Notes: a model not told the origin generated them from the sequence alone. Shown: positions 17,821 through 25,724, counted from the stretch's first letter. The stretch is DNA of 43,133 nucleotides from Alphaproteobacteria bacterium (GCA_020851015.1 JADZDN010000022.1:1-43133), one strand, 5' to 3'. Numbers and translations: made by a program.

Positions 17821-20259
17821 TCAGCTCTTGATCCGCGCACCGGACGGATCGTAGAGCGGCTTCAGGTGGAGTTCGCAGGGCACGCGCGCGCGCGCGACCT
17901 CGAGCTCCCACCTGCCGGATTGCAGATAGGCGTTGTCGACCCCCGCCTCGTTGCGCACGTAGCCATAGCCGATCGCGCGCTCCACCGTGTGGCCATGGCC
18001 GCCGCTGGCGAGCCAGCCCACGCGCACCCCGTCGCGATAGATCGTCTCGCGCCCGTGCAGGAAGACGTCCGGCGCGGCAGTGAAGCCCGCGAGGCGCCGC
18101 GTCAGCTTCCCGGCTTTCTGCTTTTCCAGCGCCTCGCGGCCCAGGAACGGCACCACACTGCCGAGCTTGACCGCGAAGCCAAGTCCTGCTTCGAGCGGCG
18201 TAAAATCCGGCCCGATATCGGCGCCCCAGGCGCGGTAGCCCTTCTCCAGCCGCAGCGATTCGATCGCGCGGTAGCCCGCGTCACGCAGGCCGAACGCCGC
18301 GCCGGCCGATTTGAGCGCGTCATACACCGCGCCGGCGCCGGCCATCGGGAAATGCAGCTCGTAGCCCAGCTCGCCGACATAGGTGACGCGCAGCGCGGCC
18401 ACCTTATGCCCGGCGATCGCCAGCATCTTGCCCGAGAGATAGGGCATGGCCGCGTTCGACACGTCGTCGTTGGTGACGGACGCCAGCACGTCACGCGCCC
18501 GCGGGCCCATCAGGGACAGGACCGCGTTGTCCTGCGTCACCTCGCGCAGGCGCGCGTCCAGGCCCCGCGGGATGTTGCGGGCGATCCAGTCGAAGTCGCG
18601 CGTGGCGAAGGCCGTGCCCGTCGTGACGTAGTAGGCATCGGGCGCGCGGCGCCAGAACGTCAGGTCGGCCTCGATCCCGCCCTTGGCGTTCAAGAGCTGC
18701 GTGTAGATCAGCGAGCCGACCGGCTTCGCCACGTCGTTGGCCGCGATCCATTGCAGCGCCTTCTCGGCGTCGCGCCCTGTCACCTCGGCCTTGGCGAAGC
18801 TGGTCTGGTCGAACAGGGCCACGGAATCGCGGCAGGCGCGGTGCTCGGCCGCCACCGCATCGTGCCAGTTGGCGCGGCCGAACGATGGCTTGTCTTCGGG
18901 CACGGCGCCCTGCGCCGCGAACCAGTTCGGGCGCTCCCAGCCGAATTTTCCCCCGAAGCAGGCGCCATTGCGCGCCAGGCGATCGTAGAGCGGCGAGCGA
19001 TGCGGGCCGCGCGCGGATTTGTATTCCTCGTTGGGCCAGGCGACGGTGTAGTGCTTGCCATAGGCCTCGAGCGTGCGTTCGCGCACCCAGGCGTCGTCGC
19101 CATGCACCTGGCCGAAGCGGCGGATGTCGACGGGCCACAGGTCCATCGGCGCCTCGCCGCCCACGACCCACTCGGCGATCGCCTTGCCCGCGCCGCCACC
19201 GCCCGCGATGCCGAAGGCGTTGAAGCCGGCGGCGACGAAGAAGCCGCGCAATCCCGGCGCCTCGCCCAGGATGAAGTTGCCGTCGGGGGTGAACGACTCC
19301 GGCCCGTTGACGAGCTGCTTGATCCCGGCGGTCGCCAGCGCCGGCACGCGGCGGATCGCCGGCGCCATCATCGGCTCGAAATGGTCCCAGTCGCTGTCCA
19401 GCAGCGTGAAGTGGAACCCCTCGGGAATGCCGTCGAGCGCCCAGGGGATCGGGTTCGGCTCGTAGCCGCCCATCGCGAGTCCCCCGACCTCCTCCTTGAA
19501 GTAGATCAGGTTGTCGGGATCGCGCATGGTGGCGAGGTTGCGCGGCAGGCCGGGGATCGGCTCGGTGACCAGGTACTGGTGCTGCACGGATTGCAGCGGC
19601 ACGCGGACGCCGGCCATGCGCCCGACCTCCTTGGCCCATTGGCCGGCGCAGTTCACCACGATTTCGCAGGCGATCGGGCCGTCGGCGGTGCGCACGCCTG
19701 CGACGCGCCCGTCCTTCACCTCGATGCCCGTGACCTTGCAGTCCTCGACGATCCTGACGCCGTGCAGGCGCGCGCCCTTGGCCAGCGCCATGGCGATGTC
19801 CGAGGGATTGGCCTGGCCGTCGCTCGGCAGGTTCACCGCGCCCACCACGTCGCCGATGCTCATCGCCGGCCACATCTTCAAGGCTTCGGCCTGCGTCATC
19901 ACCTGCACCTCCAGGCCGAAGCTGTTGGCCATGGTGGCGTTGCGCCGCAATTCCAGGAACCGGTCGGCCGAGCCGGCAAGGCGCAAGCCGCCCGTGCGCT
20001 TGAAGCCCGAGCTCAACCCCGTTTCGGATTCCAGGCGCTCGTAGAGCTCGACGCTGTGGGTCAACAGGCGCGTGATGTTGGCCGAGCTGCGGAGCTGGCC
20101 GATCAGGCCCGCGGCATGGAAGGTCGTGCCGCTGGTCAGCTTCTTGCGCTCCAGCAGCACCACGTCCTTCCAGCCCAGCTTGCCCAGGTGGTACGCGGTC
20201 GAGCAGCCGACGATCCCGCCGCCGATCACCACGGCGCGGGCGTGACGCGGAAGGGTCAT
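17821..20259 (-). CDS. Dimethylglycine/sarcosine dehydrogenase-like flavoprotein with GcvT folate domain
   Basis: An 812-residue two-part enzyme. The N-terminal half is a DAO-type FAD domain (VVIGGGIVGCSTAYHLG, residues 10-24). His48 in SGTTFHAAGL is placed where the family attaches FAD covalently. The C-terminal half is a GcvT aminomethyltransferase/folate-binding domain. The family oxidatively demethylates N-methylated glycines and hands the one-carbon unit to tetrahydrofolate; dimethylglycine or sarcosine are the best guesses. The ATG at 20259 overlaps the upstream kinase stop as ATGA, so the two are translationally coupled. It lacks the alpha/beta/gamma/delta split of heterotetrameric sarcosine oxidase. 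Confidence 0.9.
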   Translation of the reverse strand: MTLPRHARAVVIGGGIVGCSTAYHLGKLGWKDVVLLERKKLTSGTTFHAAGLIGQLRSSANITRLLTHSVELYERLESETGLSSGFKRTGGLRLAGSADRFLELRRNATMANSFGLEVQVMTQAEALKMWPAMSIGDVVGAVNLPSDGQANPSDIAMALAKGARLHGVRIVEDCKVTGIEVKDGRVAGVRTADGPIACEIVVNCAGQWAKEVGRMAGVRVPLQSVQHQYLVTEPIPGLPRNLATMRDPDNLIYFKEEVGGLAMGGYEPNPIPWALDGIPEGFHFTLLDSDWDHFEPMMAPAIRRVPALATAGIKQLVNGPESFTPDGNFILGEAPGLRGFFVAAGFNAFGIAGGGGAGKAIAEWVVGGEAPMDLWPVDIRRFGQVHGDDAWVRERTLEAYGKHYTVAWPNEEYKSARGPHRSPLYDRLARNGACFGGKFGWERPNWFAAQGAVPEDKPSFGRANWHDAVAAEHRACRDSVALFDQTSFAKAEVTGRDAEKALQWIAANDVAKPVGSLIYTQLLNAKGGIEADLTFWRRAPDAYYVTTGTAFATRDFDWIARNIPRGLDARLREVTQDNAVLSLMGPRARDVLASVTNDDVSNAAMPYLSGKMLAIAGHKVAALRVTYVGELGYELHFPMAGAGAVYDALKSAGAAFGLRDAGYRAIESLRLEKGYRAWGADIGPDFTPLEAGLGFAVKLGSVVPFLGREALEKQKAGKLTRRLAGFTAAPDVFLHGRETIYRDGVRVGWLASGGHGHTVERAIGYGYVRNEAGVDNAYLQSGRWELEVARARVPCELHLKPLYDPSGARIKS

Positions 20260-21149
20260 GCGGACGGTTCTCCGGCGAAGGCGGACCAGGCGGATTCGAA
20301 CCGCGCCAGGTTCTCGGTCGTATAGGCGACGTAGTCGACCGCCAGGCTGCTGTGGATCTCCTGCACCATGCTCCACATCGCCTCGCGCAACAGCGAGGCG
20401 GCGGTCATCGCCACGAAGGCGCGGCGGCGCTGGGCATCGGGCGGGCGCCCGTCATAGGTGGTCAGCAGCCATTCGATCTGCGTCGTGGACAAGGAATTGT
20501 TCGACGCCAGGTTGCCCAAGTCGAACAGCGGCGAGTTGAACCCCCCATATTCCCAGTCGATCAGCCACAGCCGCTCGCCGGCGTCGATCAGGTTGGCGGC
20601 CAACAGGTCGTTGTGGCCGAACTTCAGCTCGATCGGCCCGACCGCCTGCTCCAGCAGCTCGGCCGCCGCCATTTGCCGCGGCAGCTCGCCCACCATGCGG
20701 CTGGCGCCCGCGCGCAGCAGCCGCGCGTAGTCGCGCAGCGCATGGAACACCCAGAACAGCGGCGGCGGACCCGAGACGTAGTCGGGCATGTCGTCGTGCA
20801 CGCGCTGCACCAGGTCCAACACCCGTGCCAGCATCGCATCCCCGCGCACGTCCTCGGGGGCCAGCGTGCGTCCCTCGACGAAGCTGAACACCAGGGCCCC
20901 CGGCTCGGCATGGATCAGCGGCGGCGACAGGCCCGCGGCGGCGGCGGCGCGCGAGCAGGCGATCTCGTTTCGACGCAGGATGTTGTGGGCGGGAACGTCC
21001 TCGCCCAGCCGGACGACGAAATTCTCGCCGGCGTCCCGCACCCGGAAGTTCCGGTTGCTGAGCCCGCCCGCCAGCGGCTCGGGCGCGACCGGTCCGCGCC
21101 AGCAGGCCAGGCGCGCGACGCGGGCTTCGGCTTGGTCCGTTTCGGCCAT
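20256..21149 (-). CDS. Choline kinase-like / aminoglycoside phosphotransferase-family protein
   Basis: A 297-residue small-molecule kinase of the choline/ethanolamine kinase-APH superfamily. Features are GGLSNRNFRV (ATP loop), FVVRLGED (Lys position occupied by Arg), the Brenner-type motif GHNDLLAANLI (His179, Asn180, Asp181) and the metal-binding IDWEYGG (Asp198). It probably phosphorylates an amino-alcohol such as choline. Coupling to a dimethylglycine-dehydrogenase-like enzyme points to metabolism of methylated amines, which is inference. The start at 21149 (MAETDQ) is preferred to 21164. Usual kinases have Lys where Arg is seen here, so activity should not be assumed. Confidence 0.85.
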   Translation of the reverse strand: MAETDQAEARVARLACWRGPVAPEPLAGGLSNRNFRVRDAGENFVVRLGEDVPAHNILRRNEIACSRAAAAAGLSPPLIHAEPGALVFSFVEGRTLAPEDVRGDAMLARVLDLVQRVHDDMPDYVSGPPPLFWVFHALRDYARLLRAGASRMVGELPRQMAAAELLEQAVGPIELKFGHNDLLAANLIDAGERLWLIDWEYGGFNSPLFDLGNLASNNSLSTTQIEWLLTTYDGRPPDAQRRRAFVAMTAASLLREAMWSMVQEIHSSLAVDYVAYTTENLARFESAWSAFAGEPSA

Positions 21150-21192
21150 GCCCGATGGATACACCGGGCCGCGCCGCCGGGCGAGGCGGTTC

Positions 21193-21303
21193 TCATCCTT
21201 CGAGACGCTCGCGTTGCTCGCTCCTCAGGATGACGCGATCTATTGGCGTCCAGCCAAACGCGTCATCCTGAGGAGGCTGCGAAGCAGCCGTCTCGAAGGA
21301 TGA
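21193..21303. repeat. Nested palindromic repeat (family B)
   Basis: The outer arms TCATCCTTCGAGACG (21193-21207) and CGTCTCGAAGGATGA (21289-21303) are perfectly complementary over 15 bases. The inner arms CTCCTCAGGATGACGCG (21221-21237) and CGCGTCATCCTGAGGAG (21259-21275) are perfect over 17 bases. It lies between two minus-strand genes. The TCATCCTTCGA end is shared with the element at 31,411-31,480. Such elements are widespread in alphaproteobacteria. Confidence 0.85.
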
Positions 21304-21315
21304 AGGACGCCGCTC

Positions 21316-23100
21316 CTACCGCATCACGCGGTCCACGGCGGCGGCGAGGTCCTTGGGCTCGAAGACCGGCACCGAGCAGATGCGGTTCGAGCAGGCGAAG
21401 GCCGCGGGCTCGCCCAGGTCGGGGTAGTCGACGTCGTGGTTCGGCAGTTTGCCCTCGGCCGGGTCCCACCATTCCGCGCGCTTGTAGGCGCCAGGGTAGG
21501 ACAGCGCGGCGGCATGCAGGCCGGCCGCCGCGGCGTCGCCGCGCGGGCCCACCACGGTGATGTGCACGGGCTCGCGCTGCATCTCGCGCTCGGCCAGCAG
21601 CACGCCCGGCAGGAAGTCGACCGCGTCGATGACGGCCGGCGAGGCCAGGTAGCCGAAGCCGCGCTCGGCGGCGTCGCGCCAGCGCGCCTCGCCGCTCGTC
21701 TGGTAGAGCAGGTTCAGGAACCGCACCGCAGCGATGTTCTCGTCGCGCGACTTGACCGGCTTGCCCAGCACGCCCGAGGCCGCGTCGGGGGCGCCGGCGA
21801 AGAAGCCGCCGGTCGCAGGGTCGGCGAACCGGTCCAGCAGGAAGCCCGCGACCTTCCGCGCGCGGCCCAGCCAGGCGGCGTCCGCGGTCGAGCGATAGAG
21901 CGCCAGGAATGCCTGGCCCATCGCCAGGTTGTCGCCCAGGAACGGTCCGCCCTTGTCGGTCGCGCCGTGCGAAAACCCGCCGCCGTCGAGCGCGCGGTTG
22001 GCGGTGATCCAGCCCGCCGCCCCGATGGCGCGGTCCAGCGCCTCCTTGCTGCCGGTGGCGTCGTGGTAGGCGGCCATCGCCGCGATCGCCCAGCCGTTCT
22101 CGCGCGCGTAGATGTTCCTGTCGATGCGCGGCGTTGACTTGGCCTTGCGGCCCTCGGCATCGAGCGCGAAGAAGTCGCGCCCGTGGTCGCCCTGCACCGA
22201 ATCGGCGTCCTGGCTGACATAGAACGCGCCCTCGGGCGACGTCAGGAACGCGACCAGGTAGCGATAGACCCTGTCGGCCGCGTCACGATGCTCGGCCGTG
22301 CCCCACTGCGTATGCGCCATCGCATAGAGCGCGAGGTGCGAGGCCTGGATGCTCATGATCTTCTCGTAGTGCGGCGAGCTCCAGTCGTCCTTGTCGGAGT
22401 ACTGGTAGACGCCGCCCCAGGCCGGATCGATCAGCTTGAACGACTGGTCGAGGGTGAAGCACGCCATGCGCTCCGCGTCCTTGTCGCCCCGCTTGGCCAG
22501 GGCCAGGGCGTATTCCATCGCCTGGGCGTCGACGAACTTGTGCAATTCGCCCCAGCCGCCGTTCGCCGCGTCGTAGCCCTTGCGGAAGAATTCCTCCAGC
22601 TCGGCCTTGCGCCCGGCCGGCAGGCGGGTCGCGGCGCTGGCCGCGCTCTCCGCCGGCATGTCGCCGTAGTTCACCGGCGACGGGTCGGCGACGATGTCGT
22701 TGAGGACGGCGAGGAACCGGTCGGGCTGGCGATAGCCGCGCAGCTTGGCGATCTCGGTGCCGTCCGGCCCGAAGATGATCGTGGCCGGCCAGCCGAAATC
22801 CTCGTAGCGCAGCGACAGGTCGGGGCGCGAATCCTGGTCGACGCGCACCGGGATGTAGTGCTTCGCCATCGCGTCCCGCACGGCGGGATCGCGATAGGTC
22901 GTGCCCTCCATCACGTGGCACCAGTGGCACCACACGGCCTTCAGGTACAGCACGACGAAGCGGTTCTCCCGCTTCGCCTCGTCGAACACCTGGTCCGAGA
23001 AGTCGCGCCACTGGATCGCGCCGGCCTCCGATGCCCGCGCGCCATGGCCCAGGGCGAGGATCGAACCAGCCACCAGGGCTGCCGTCAGCATGCGTCGCAT
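21316..23100 (-). CDS. Secreted DUF255 / YyaL-type thioredoxin-fold protein
   Basis: A 594-residue protein. An N-terminal signal peptide (core LTAALVAGSILALGHGARA) precedes a thioredoxin-like DUF255 domain with a CxxC site, Cys58-His-Trp-Cys61, in AVWCHWCHVMEGT. The remaining 450 residues look like an alpha/alpha six-hairpin (GlcNAc-epimerase/glycosidase-like) toroid, as in YyaL and SPATA20 relatives. Most relatives are cytosolic, so the export signal is notable. The ATG at 23100 has GGAGCGGA directly upstream; an ATG at 23091 is also possible. It is the last gene behind the bufferin-like cluster, 105 bases after BufC. A role in reducing or handling precursor cysteines in the periplasm is inference only. 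Confidence 0.8.
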   Translation of the reverse strand: MRRMLTAALVAGSILALGHGARASEAGAIQWRDFSDQVFDEAKRENRFVVLYLKAVWCHWCHVMEGTTYRDPAVRDAMAKHYIPVRVDQDSRPDLSLRYEDFGWPATIIFGPDGTEIAKLRGYRQPDRFLAVLNDIVADPSPVNYGDMPAESAASAATRLPAGRKAELEEFFRKGYDAANGGWGELHKFVDAQAMEYALALAKRGDKDAERMACFTLDQSFKLIDPAWGGVYQYSDKDDWSSPHYEKIMSIQASHLALYAMAHTQWGTAEHRDAADRVYRYLVAFLTSPEGAFYVSQDADSVQGDHGRDFFALDAEGRKAKSTPRIDRNIYARENGWAIAAMAAYHDATGSKEALDRAIGAAGWITANRALDGGGFSHGATDKGGPFLGDNLAMGQAFLALYRSTADAAWLGRARKVAGFLLDRFADPATGGFFAGAPDAASGVLGKPVKSRDENIAAVRFLNLLYQTSGEARWRDAAERGFGYLASPAVIDAVDFLPGVLLAEREMQREPVHITVVGPRGDAAAAGLHAAALSYPGAYKRAEWWDPAEGKLPNHDVDYPDLGEPAAFACSNRICSVPVFEPKDLAAAVDRVMR

Positions 23101-23205
23101 TCCGCCGCTCCGCGTCAGGGTTCGCCTTTCCCTCAGTACGGCCGGGGCCTTGTGGCGGACGTGATGCCGGTCACAGGCGGCGATCACGCCTGCGCGAGGC
23201 GGCAG

Positions 23206-24033
23206 TCAGGCGGCCGCGGCGCCGGTTATCCAGCCCTGCTCGACCCAGCCGCGCAGCAGCGCCGCGGCATGGCCGCCGGCCCGTTCCGGCGCCACGAATT
23301 CGCAGAGGCCCTCGCACAGCGCGCCGAAATCCGCGCCGGCCCGCGCGCGCGCCAGCATCGCCGCTTCCTCCGGCGCCAGCGAGCGGAAGAAGTTCTGGCG
23401 TCCTTCGGAAGTATCGTGCCGCCACACGGCGAATGCTGCGGGCGCGTCGCGGCGGTCGGGCGGCGGCAGATCGGCGTCGGCGTCCTCGTTCAGCGCGTTC
23501 CACTGCTCGGGCACGGTCCAGGCGAAATCGATGACCTGCAGCGAGGGATGGAAGGCAAGGCGCAGCCCCGGCCAGTCGGCGGGCGCGATCGCCGCGACCG
23601 CTGGCACGTCGAGCGGCTGCGCGTCGGCCGCATCAAATGCGGTGGCCAGGGCCCATTCTAGCCGCGCGAGCTCGGCCAAGGCCGGCGTGTCGCGCCACGG
23701 CGATTCGGTGGCCAGGAAATCCGCGAGCCTGTGCCCGAACCAGCGAATCGAGAAATGCCGCGACGGGTTCGCCGCGATATAGGCGCGGCCCAGGCGGTCG
23801 AAATCCGCGTCGCCAAGCACGCGCTTCAGCACGCCGAAATTCGTCTCCAGCGCCTCGAGCAGGCGCAGCGCATAGGCGTCGCGGTAGACCCTGAGCAGCG
23901 TTGCCGCATCGGCCTTGGCGGTGTCGCGCACCTTGCCGGCCATGGCGCCGTCGTCGGCGCCGCGGATGAACGCCAAGAAATCGGCCTGCAGCCGCTCCAG
24001 CGGCGGCGTGTTGCGGCGGGCGGCGTCCGTCAC
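23206..24033 (-). CDS. BufC-like DUF2063 protein (HvfC/BufC N-terminal domain)
   Basis: A 275-residue protein of the DUF2063 family, once called a putative DNA-binding domain. It is the standard partner of DUF692 maturases in bufferin and related RiPP systems. The N-terminal 100 residues carry the conserved pattern LERLQADFLAFIRG, RVYRDAYALRLLEALETNFGVLKRVLGD and AYIAANPSRHFSIRWFG. The C-terminal half holds the second domain (LARLEWALATAFDAADAQPL). It likely presents the precursor to the maturase in the cytoplasm. The start is a GTG at 24033 overlapping the maturase stop (GTGA), so BufB and BufC are translationally coupled. No ATG exists in a sensible place. Confidence 0.88.
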   Translation of the reverse strand: MTDAARRNTPPLERLQADFLAFIRGADDGAMAGKVRDTAKADAATLLRVYRDAYALRLLEALETNFGVLKRVLGDADFDRLGRAYIAANPSRHFSIRWFGHRLADFLATESPWRDTPALAELARLEWALATAFDAADAQPLDVPAVAAIAPADWPGLRLAFHPSLQVIDFAWTVPEQWNALNEDADADLPPPDRRDAPAAFAVWRHDTSEGRQNFFRSLAPEEAAMLARARAGADFGALCEGLCEFVAPERAGGHAAALLRGWVEQGWITGAAAA

Positions 24034-24881
24034 GCGGCGCTCCGGCCCAGCGCCGCGCCGGCCACGCGGCGCATCCGCGCCACCTCGGCCAGCAGCTCTT
24101 CCAGCGGCGGGATGTTGGCGTCGCGCTCGATCATCGCCGGCACGGCGCCGAAGCGCCGGGCCGCCTCGGCGAACAGCGACCAGACCGGGTCGATCACCGG
24201 CGCGTCGTGCGGGTCGATGATGTGGCTGCCGTGGTTCTGGTGCCCGGCCAGGTGGAACTGGCGCACGCGCCGCGCCGGCACCCCGGCAAGATAGCTCAGC
24301 GGGTCGAACTCGTGGTTGAACGCGCTGACGTAGATGTTGTTGACGTCGAGCAGGATGTCGCAATCCGCCCGCTCGGCGACGGCCGACAGGAACTCCCATT
24401 CCGGCACGGCCGAGAAGCTGTAGTCGACATAGCTCGACACGTTCTCCAGCGCGATGCGCCGGCCGAGGAAATCCTGCACGCGCTTCACGCGCTCGGCGAT
24501 GTGCCCGATCGCCTCCTCGTTGTGCGGCACCGGCAGCAGGTCGTGCGCGTTGATGCCGGAATACCCGGTCCAGCAGAGATGGTCCGAGACGATCGCGGGC
24601 TGGATGCGCCGCTCCAGCGCCTTCAGCTGCGCCAGGTAGCCCATGTCGAGCGGATCGGTCGACCCGATCGACATCGACACGCCGTGCATGGCCAGCGGGT
24701 AGCGCGCGCGGGCGCGCTCGAGATTCGCCAGCGGCGCGCCGCCGGGGACCAGGTAGTTCTCGGTCAGGATCTCCAGCCAGTCGACGCCCTGGGCGCCGCC
24801 GCGCCGCGCCGGCCCATCGAGCAGATCGCCGTAATGGTCGCTGCGCAGCCCCAGGCCGAAGCCCTCGATCTTGGTCGTCAT
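24030..24881 (-). CDS. MNIO-family (DUF692) bufferin maturase, BufB-like
   Basis: A 283-residue DUF692 protein, a TIM-barrel multinuclear non-haem iron oxidase related to MbnB and TglH that modifies Cys residues of a ribosomal peptide. Likely iron ligands lie in MHGVSMSIG, SDHLCWTG, IALENVSSYV, DILLDVNNIYVSAFNHEFD and FHLAGHQNHGSHIIDPHD, and the late acidic ligand in MIERDANIPP. In bufferin systems the enzyme converts precursor Cys to thiooxazole groups that bind copper. The ATG at 24881 is preferred; a TTG at 24902 would place a large hairpin against the start. It is coupled to BufC and follows the precursor genes. TglH- and methanobactin-type precursors are absent. Confidence 0.92.
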   Translation of the reverse strand: MTTKIEGFGLGLRSDHYGDLLDGPARRGGAQGVDWLEILTENYLVPGGAPLANLERARARYPLAMHGVSMSIGSTDPLDMGYLAQLKALERRIQPAIVSDHLCWTGYSGINAHDLLPVPHNEEAIGHIAERVKRVQDFLGRRIALENVSSYVDYSFSAVPEWEFLSAVAERADCDILLDVNNIYVSAFNHEFDPLSYLAGVPARRVRQFHLAGHQNHGSHIIDPHDAPVIDPVWSLFAEAARRFGAVPAMIERDANIPPLEELLAEVARMRRVAGAALGRSAA

Positions 24882-24908
24882 GCCGTCAATGCCCAGCTTC
24901 AAAGCGAA

Positions 24909-24942
24909 CCGGGCGCCCGGACCTTTCGGTCGGGGCGCCCGG
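24909..24942 (-). terminator. Strong hairpin between second bufA-like gene and bufB-like gene
   Basis: The arms CCGGGCGCCC (24909-24918) and GGGCGCCCGG (24933-24942) pair perfectly and are extended by GACC/GGTC across one mismatch, closing a four-base loop. On the minus strand it is followed by TTCGCTTT, a weak U-run. It probably works as a partial terminator or stabiliser, giving more precursor than maturase mRNA. Confidence 0.65.
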
Positions 24943-24973
24943 CCACTGTCCGGTAGGACGCAGGATCAGCCGA

Positions 24974-25222
24974 CTAGCTGACCTTGCCGCCCGACTTGTC
25001 GCAAGCGGCCTTGTCCTTCGCCTCGGCCCAGCCCTTGCCCTTGCAGGAGTTCATGCCCTTGCAAGCGTTCGACGCGCCCTTGCAGGCGCTCATGCCCTTG
25101 CAGGCATTGCCGCCCACGCACTTCACGCCCGCGGCCTGGGCCGGCGAGGAAATGGTGGCGACGCCGGTGGCGAGGAACGCGGCGGCCGCGGCTGCGGCGA
25201 GAACGATGCCGGTCTTGTTCAT
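24974..25222 (-). CDS. BufA2-like periplasmic bufferin-type precursor, copy 2
   Basis: An 82-residue RiPP-type precursor with a long Sec signal peptide (MNKTGIVLAAAAAAAFLATG, cleavage near SPAQA at residue 30), unusual for a RiPP but typical of bufferins. The mature 52 residues hold six Cys in a C-x5-C-x5-C-x6-C-x5-C-x13-C pattern, five of them in NACKG/SACKG-like repeats. Modified Cys would chelate a metal, probably copper, in the periplasm. It differs from copy 1 at about 13 of 82 positions, none at Cys. It has its own promoter and is followed by a hairpin, 92 bases before the maturase gene. An unmodified metallothionein-like role is the main alternative. Confidence 0.88.
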   Translation of the reverse strand: MNKTGIVLAAAAAAAFLATGVATISSPAQAAGVKCVGGNACKGMSACKGASNACKGMNSCKGKGWAEAKDKAACDKSGGKVS

Positions 25223-25270
25223 GGTCTCATACCCCTGACGTGTTGTTGTGGTGTTGCGAGAACCAGCCGG

Positions 25271-25299
25271 ACTATACGCCCGGCCGCCAGCGTCGGAAA
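25271..25299 (-). promoter_or_regulatory. Putative promoter of bufA-like copy 2
   Basis: On the minus strand TTTCCG (25294-25299) and TATAGT (25271-25276) are 17 bases apart. The same TATAGTCCG and the following leader are conserved upstream of copy 1, which argues that these are functional elements. The -35 is unlike the TTGACA consensus, so an alternative sigma factor is possible. Confidence 0.5.
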
Positions 25300-25325
25300 G
25301 ATGGCGGCGACGCTCGCGCTGTGCA

Positions 25326-25364
25326 TGAAAACGAGCGGGCGTTCCGATGCGCCGGAACGCCCGC
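25326..25364 (-). terminator. Intrinsic terminator after bufA-like copy 1
   Basis: A perfect 12-base-pair stem (GCGGGCGTTCCG at 25335-25346 with CGGAACGCCCGC at 25353-25364) with a 6-base loop is followed on the minus strand by TCGTTTTC. It lies 32 bases after the copy 1 stop and upstream of the copy 2 promoter, so the two precursors may be separate transcripts. Confidence 0.75.
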
Positions 25365-25396
25365 CCTCGTTCGCTCGAAGAAGCGATACGCCGTCT

Positions 25397-25645
25397 TTAG
25401 CTGACCTTGCCGCCCGCCTTCTCGCAGGACGCCTTGTCAGCGGACTCGCTCCAGCCCTTGCCCTTGCAGGCGTTCATGCCCTTGCAGGCGCTCGACGCGG
25501 TCTTGCAGGCGCTCTGCCCCTTGCAGGCATTGCCGCCCACGCACTTCACGCCCGCGGCCTGGGCCGGCGAGGTGACGGTGGCGACGCCCGTTGCGATAAA
25601 CGCAGCGGCGGCAGCGGCGGCGAGAACGATTCCGGTCTTATTCAT
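25397..25645 (-). CDS. BufA2-like periplasmic bufferin-type precursor, copy 1
   Basis: An 82-residue paralogue of the neighbouring precursor, with the same signal peptide, the same mature start AAGVKCVGGNACKG and the identical six-Cys spacing. The third repeat reads ACKTASSACKG instead of ACKGASNACKG. The C-terminal tail GWSESADKASCEKAGGKVS is also diverged. It is the promoter-proximal gene of the cluster and has its own -10 and terminator. Both copies lie upstream of the single BufB/BufC pair, which probably modifies both. It lacks the DUF2282 pattern of BufA1-type precursors. Confidence 0.88.
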   Translation of the reverse strand: MNKTGIVLAAAAAAAFIATGVATVTSPAQAAGVKCVGGNACKGQSACKTASSACKGMNACKGKGWSESADKASCEKAGGKVS

Positions 25646-25695
25646 GGGTCATACCCCTGTCGTAGTTGTTGTGGAGAGACGCGAGAACCGGGCGG

Positions 25696-25724
25696 ACTAT
25701 ACCCCCGTGCCGGCAGGCCGGGAA
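25696..25724 (-). promoter_or_regulatory. Putative promoter of bufA-like copy 1
   Basis: On the minus strand TTCCCG (25719-25724) and TATAGT (25696-25701) are 17 bases apart, matching the copy 2 arrangement. Upstream, 25,725-25,891 is AT-richer than the surroundings and contains GTAAC and TTGTGACAAAT, which might be further regulatory sites. No convincing gene is seen in that stretch. Confidence 0.5.

Noticed and set aside
16489..20325. A 1,278-codon open frame on the plus strand
   Set aside because: It crosses the MFS gene in a wrong frame and then runs antisense to the dehydrogenase gene. High GC leaves the opposite strand free of stops; its translation is Arg/Ala/His-rich with no motif.
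24030..24881. Methanobactin (mbn) or 3-thiaglutamate (tgl) biosynthesis
   Set aside because: The DUF692 enzyme is related, but the precursors lack the short mbnA or TglA form, and no mbnC- or tglB-type partner is present; DUF2063 plus exported precursors indicates the bufferin class.
24974..25645. Metallothionein genes
   Set aside because: The Cys-rich peptides have Sec signal peptides and sit directly before a DUF692/DUF2063 pair, which fits bufferin precursors better than cytosolic metallothioneins.
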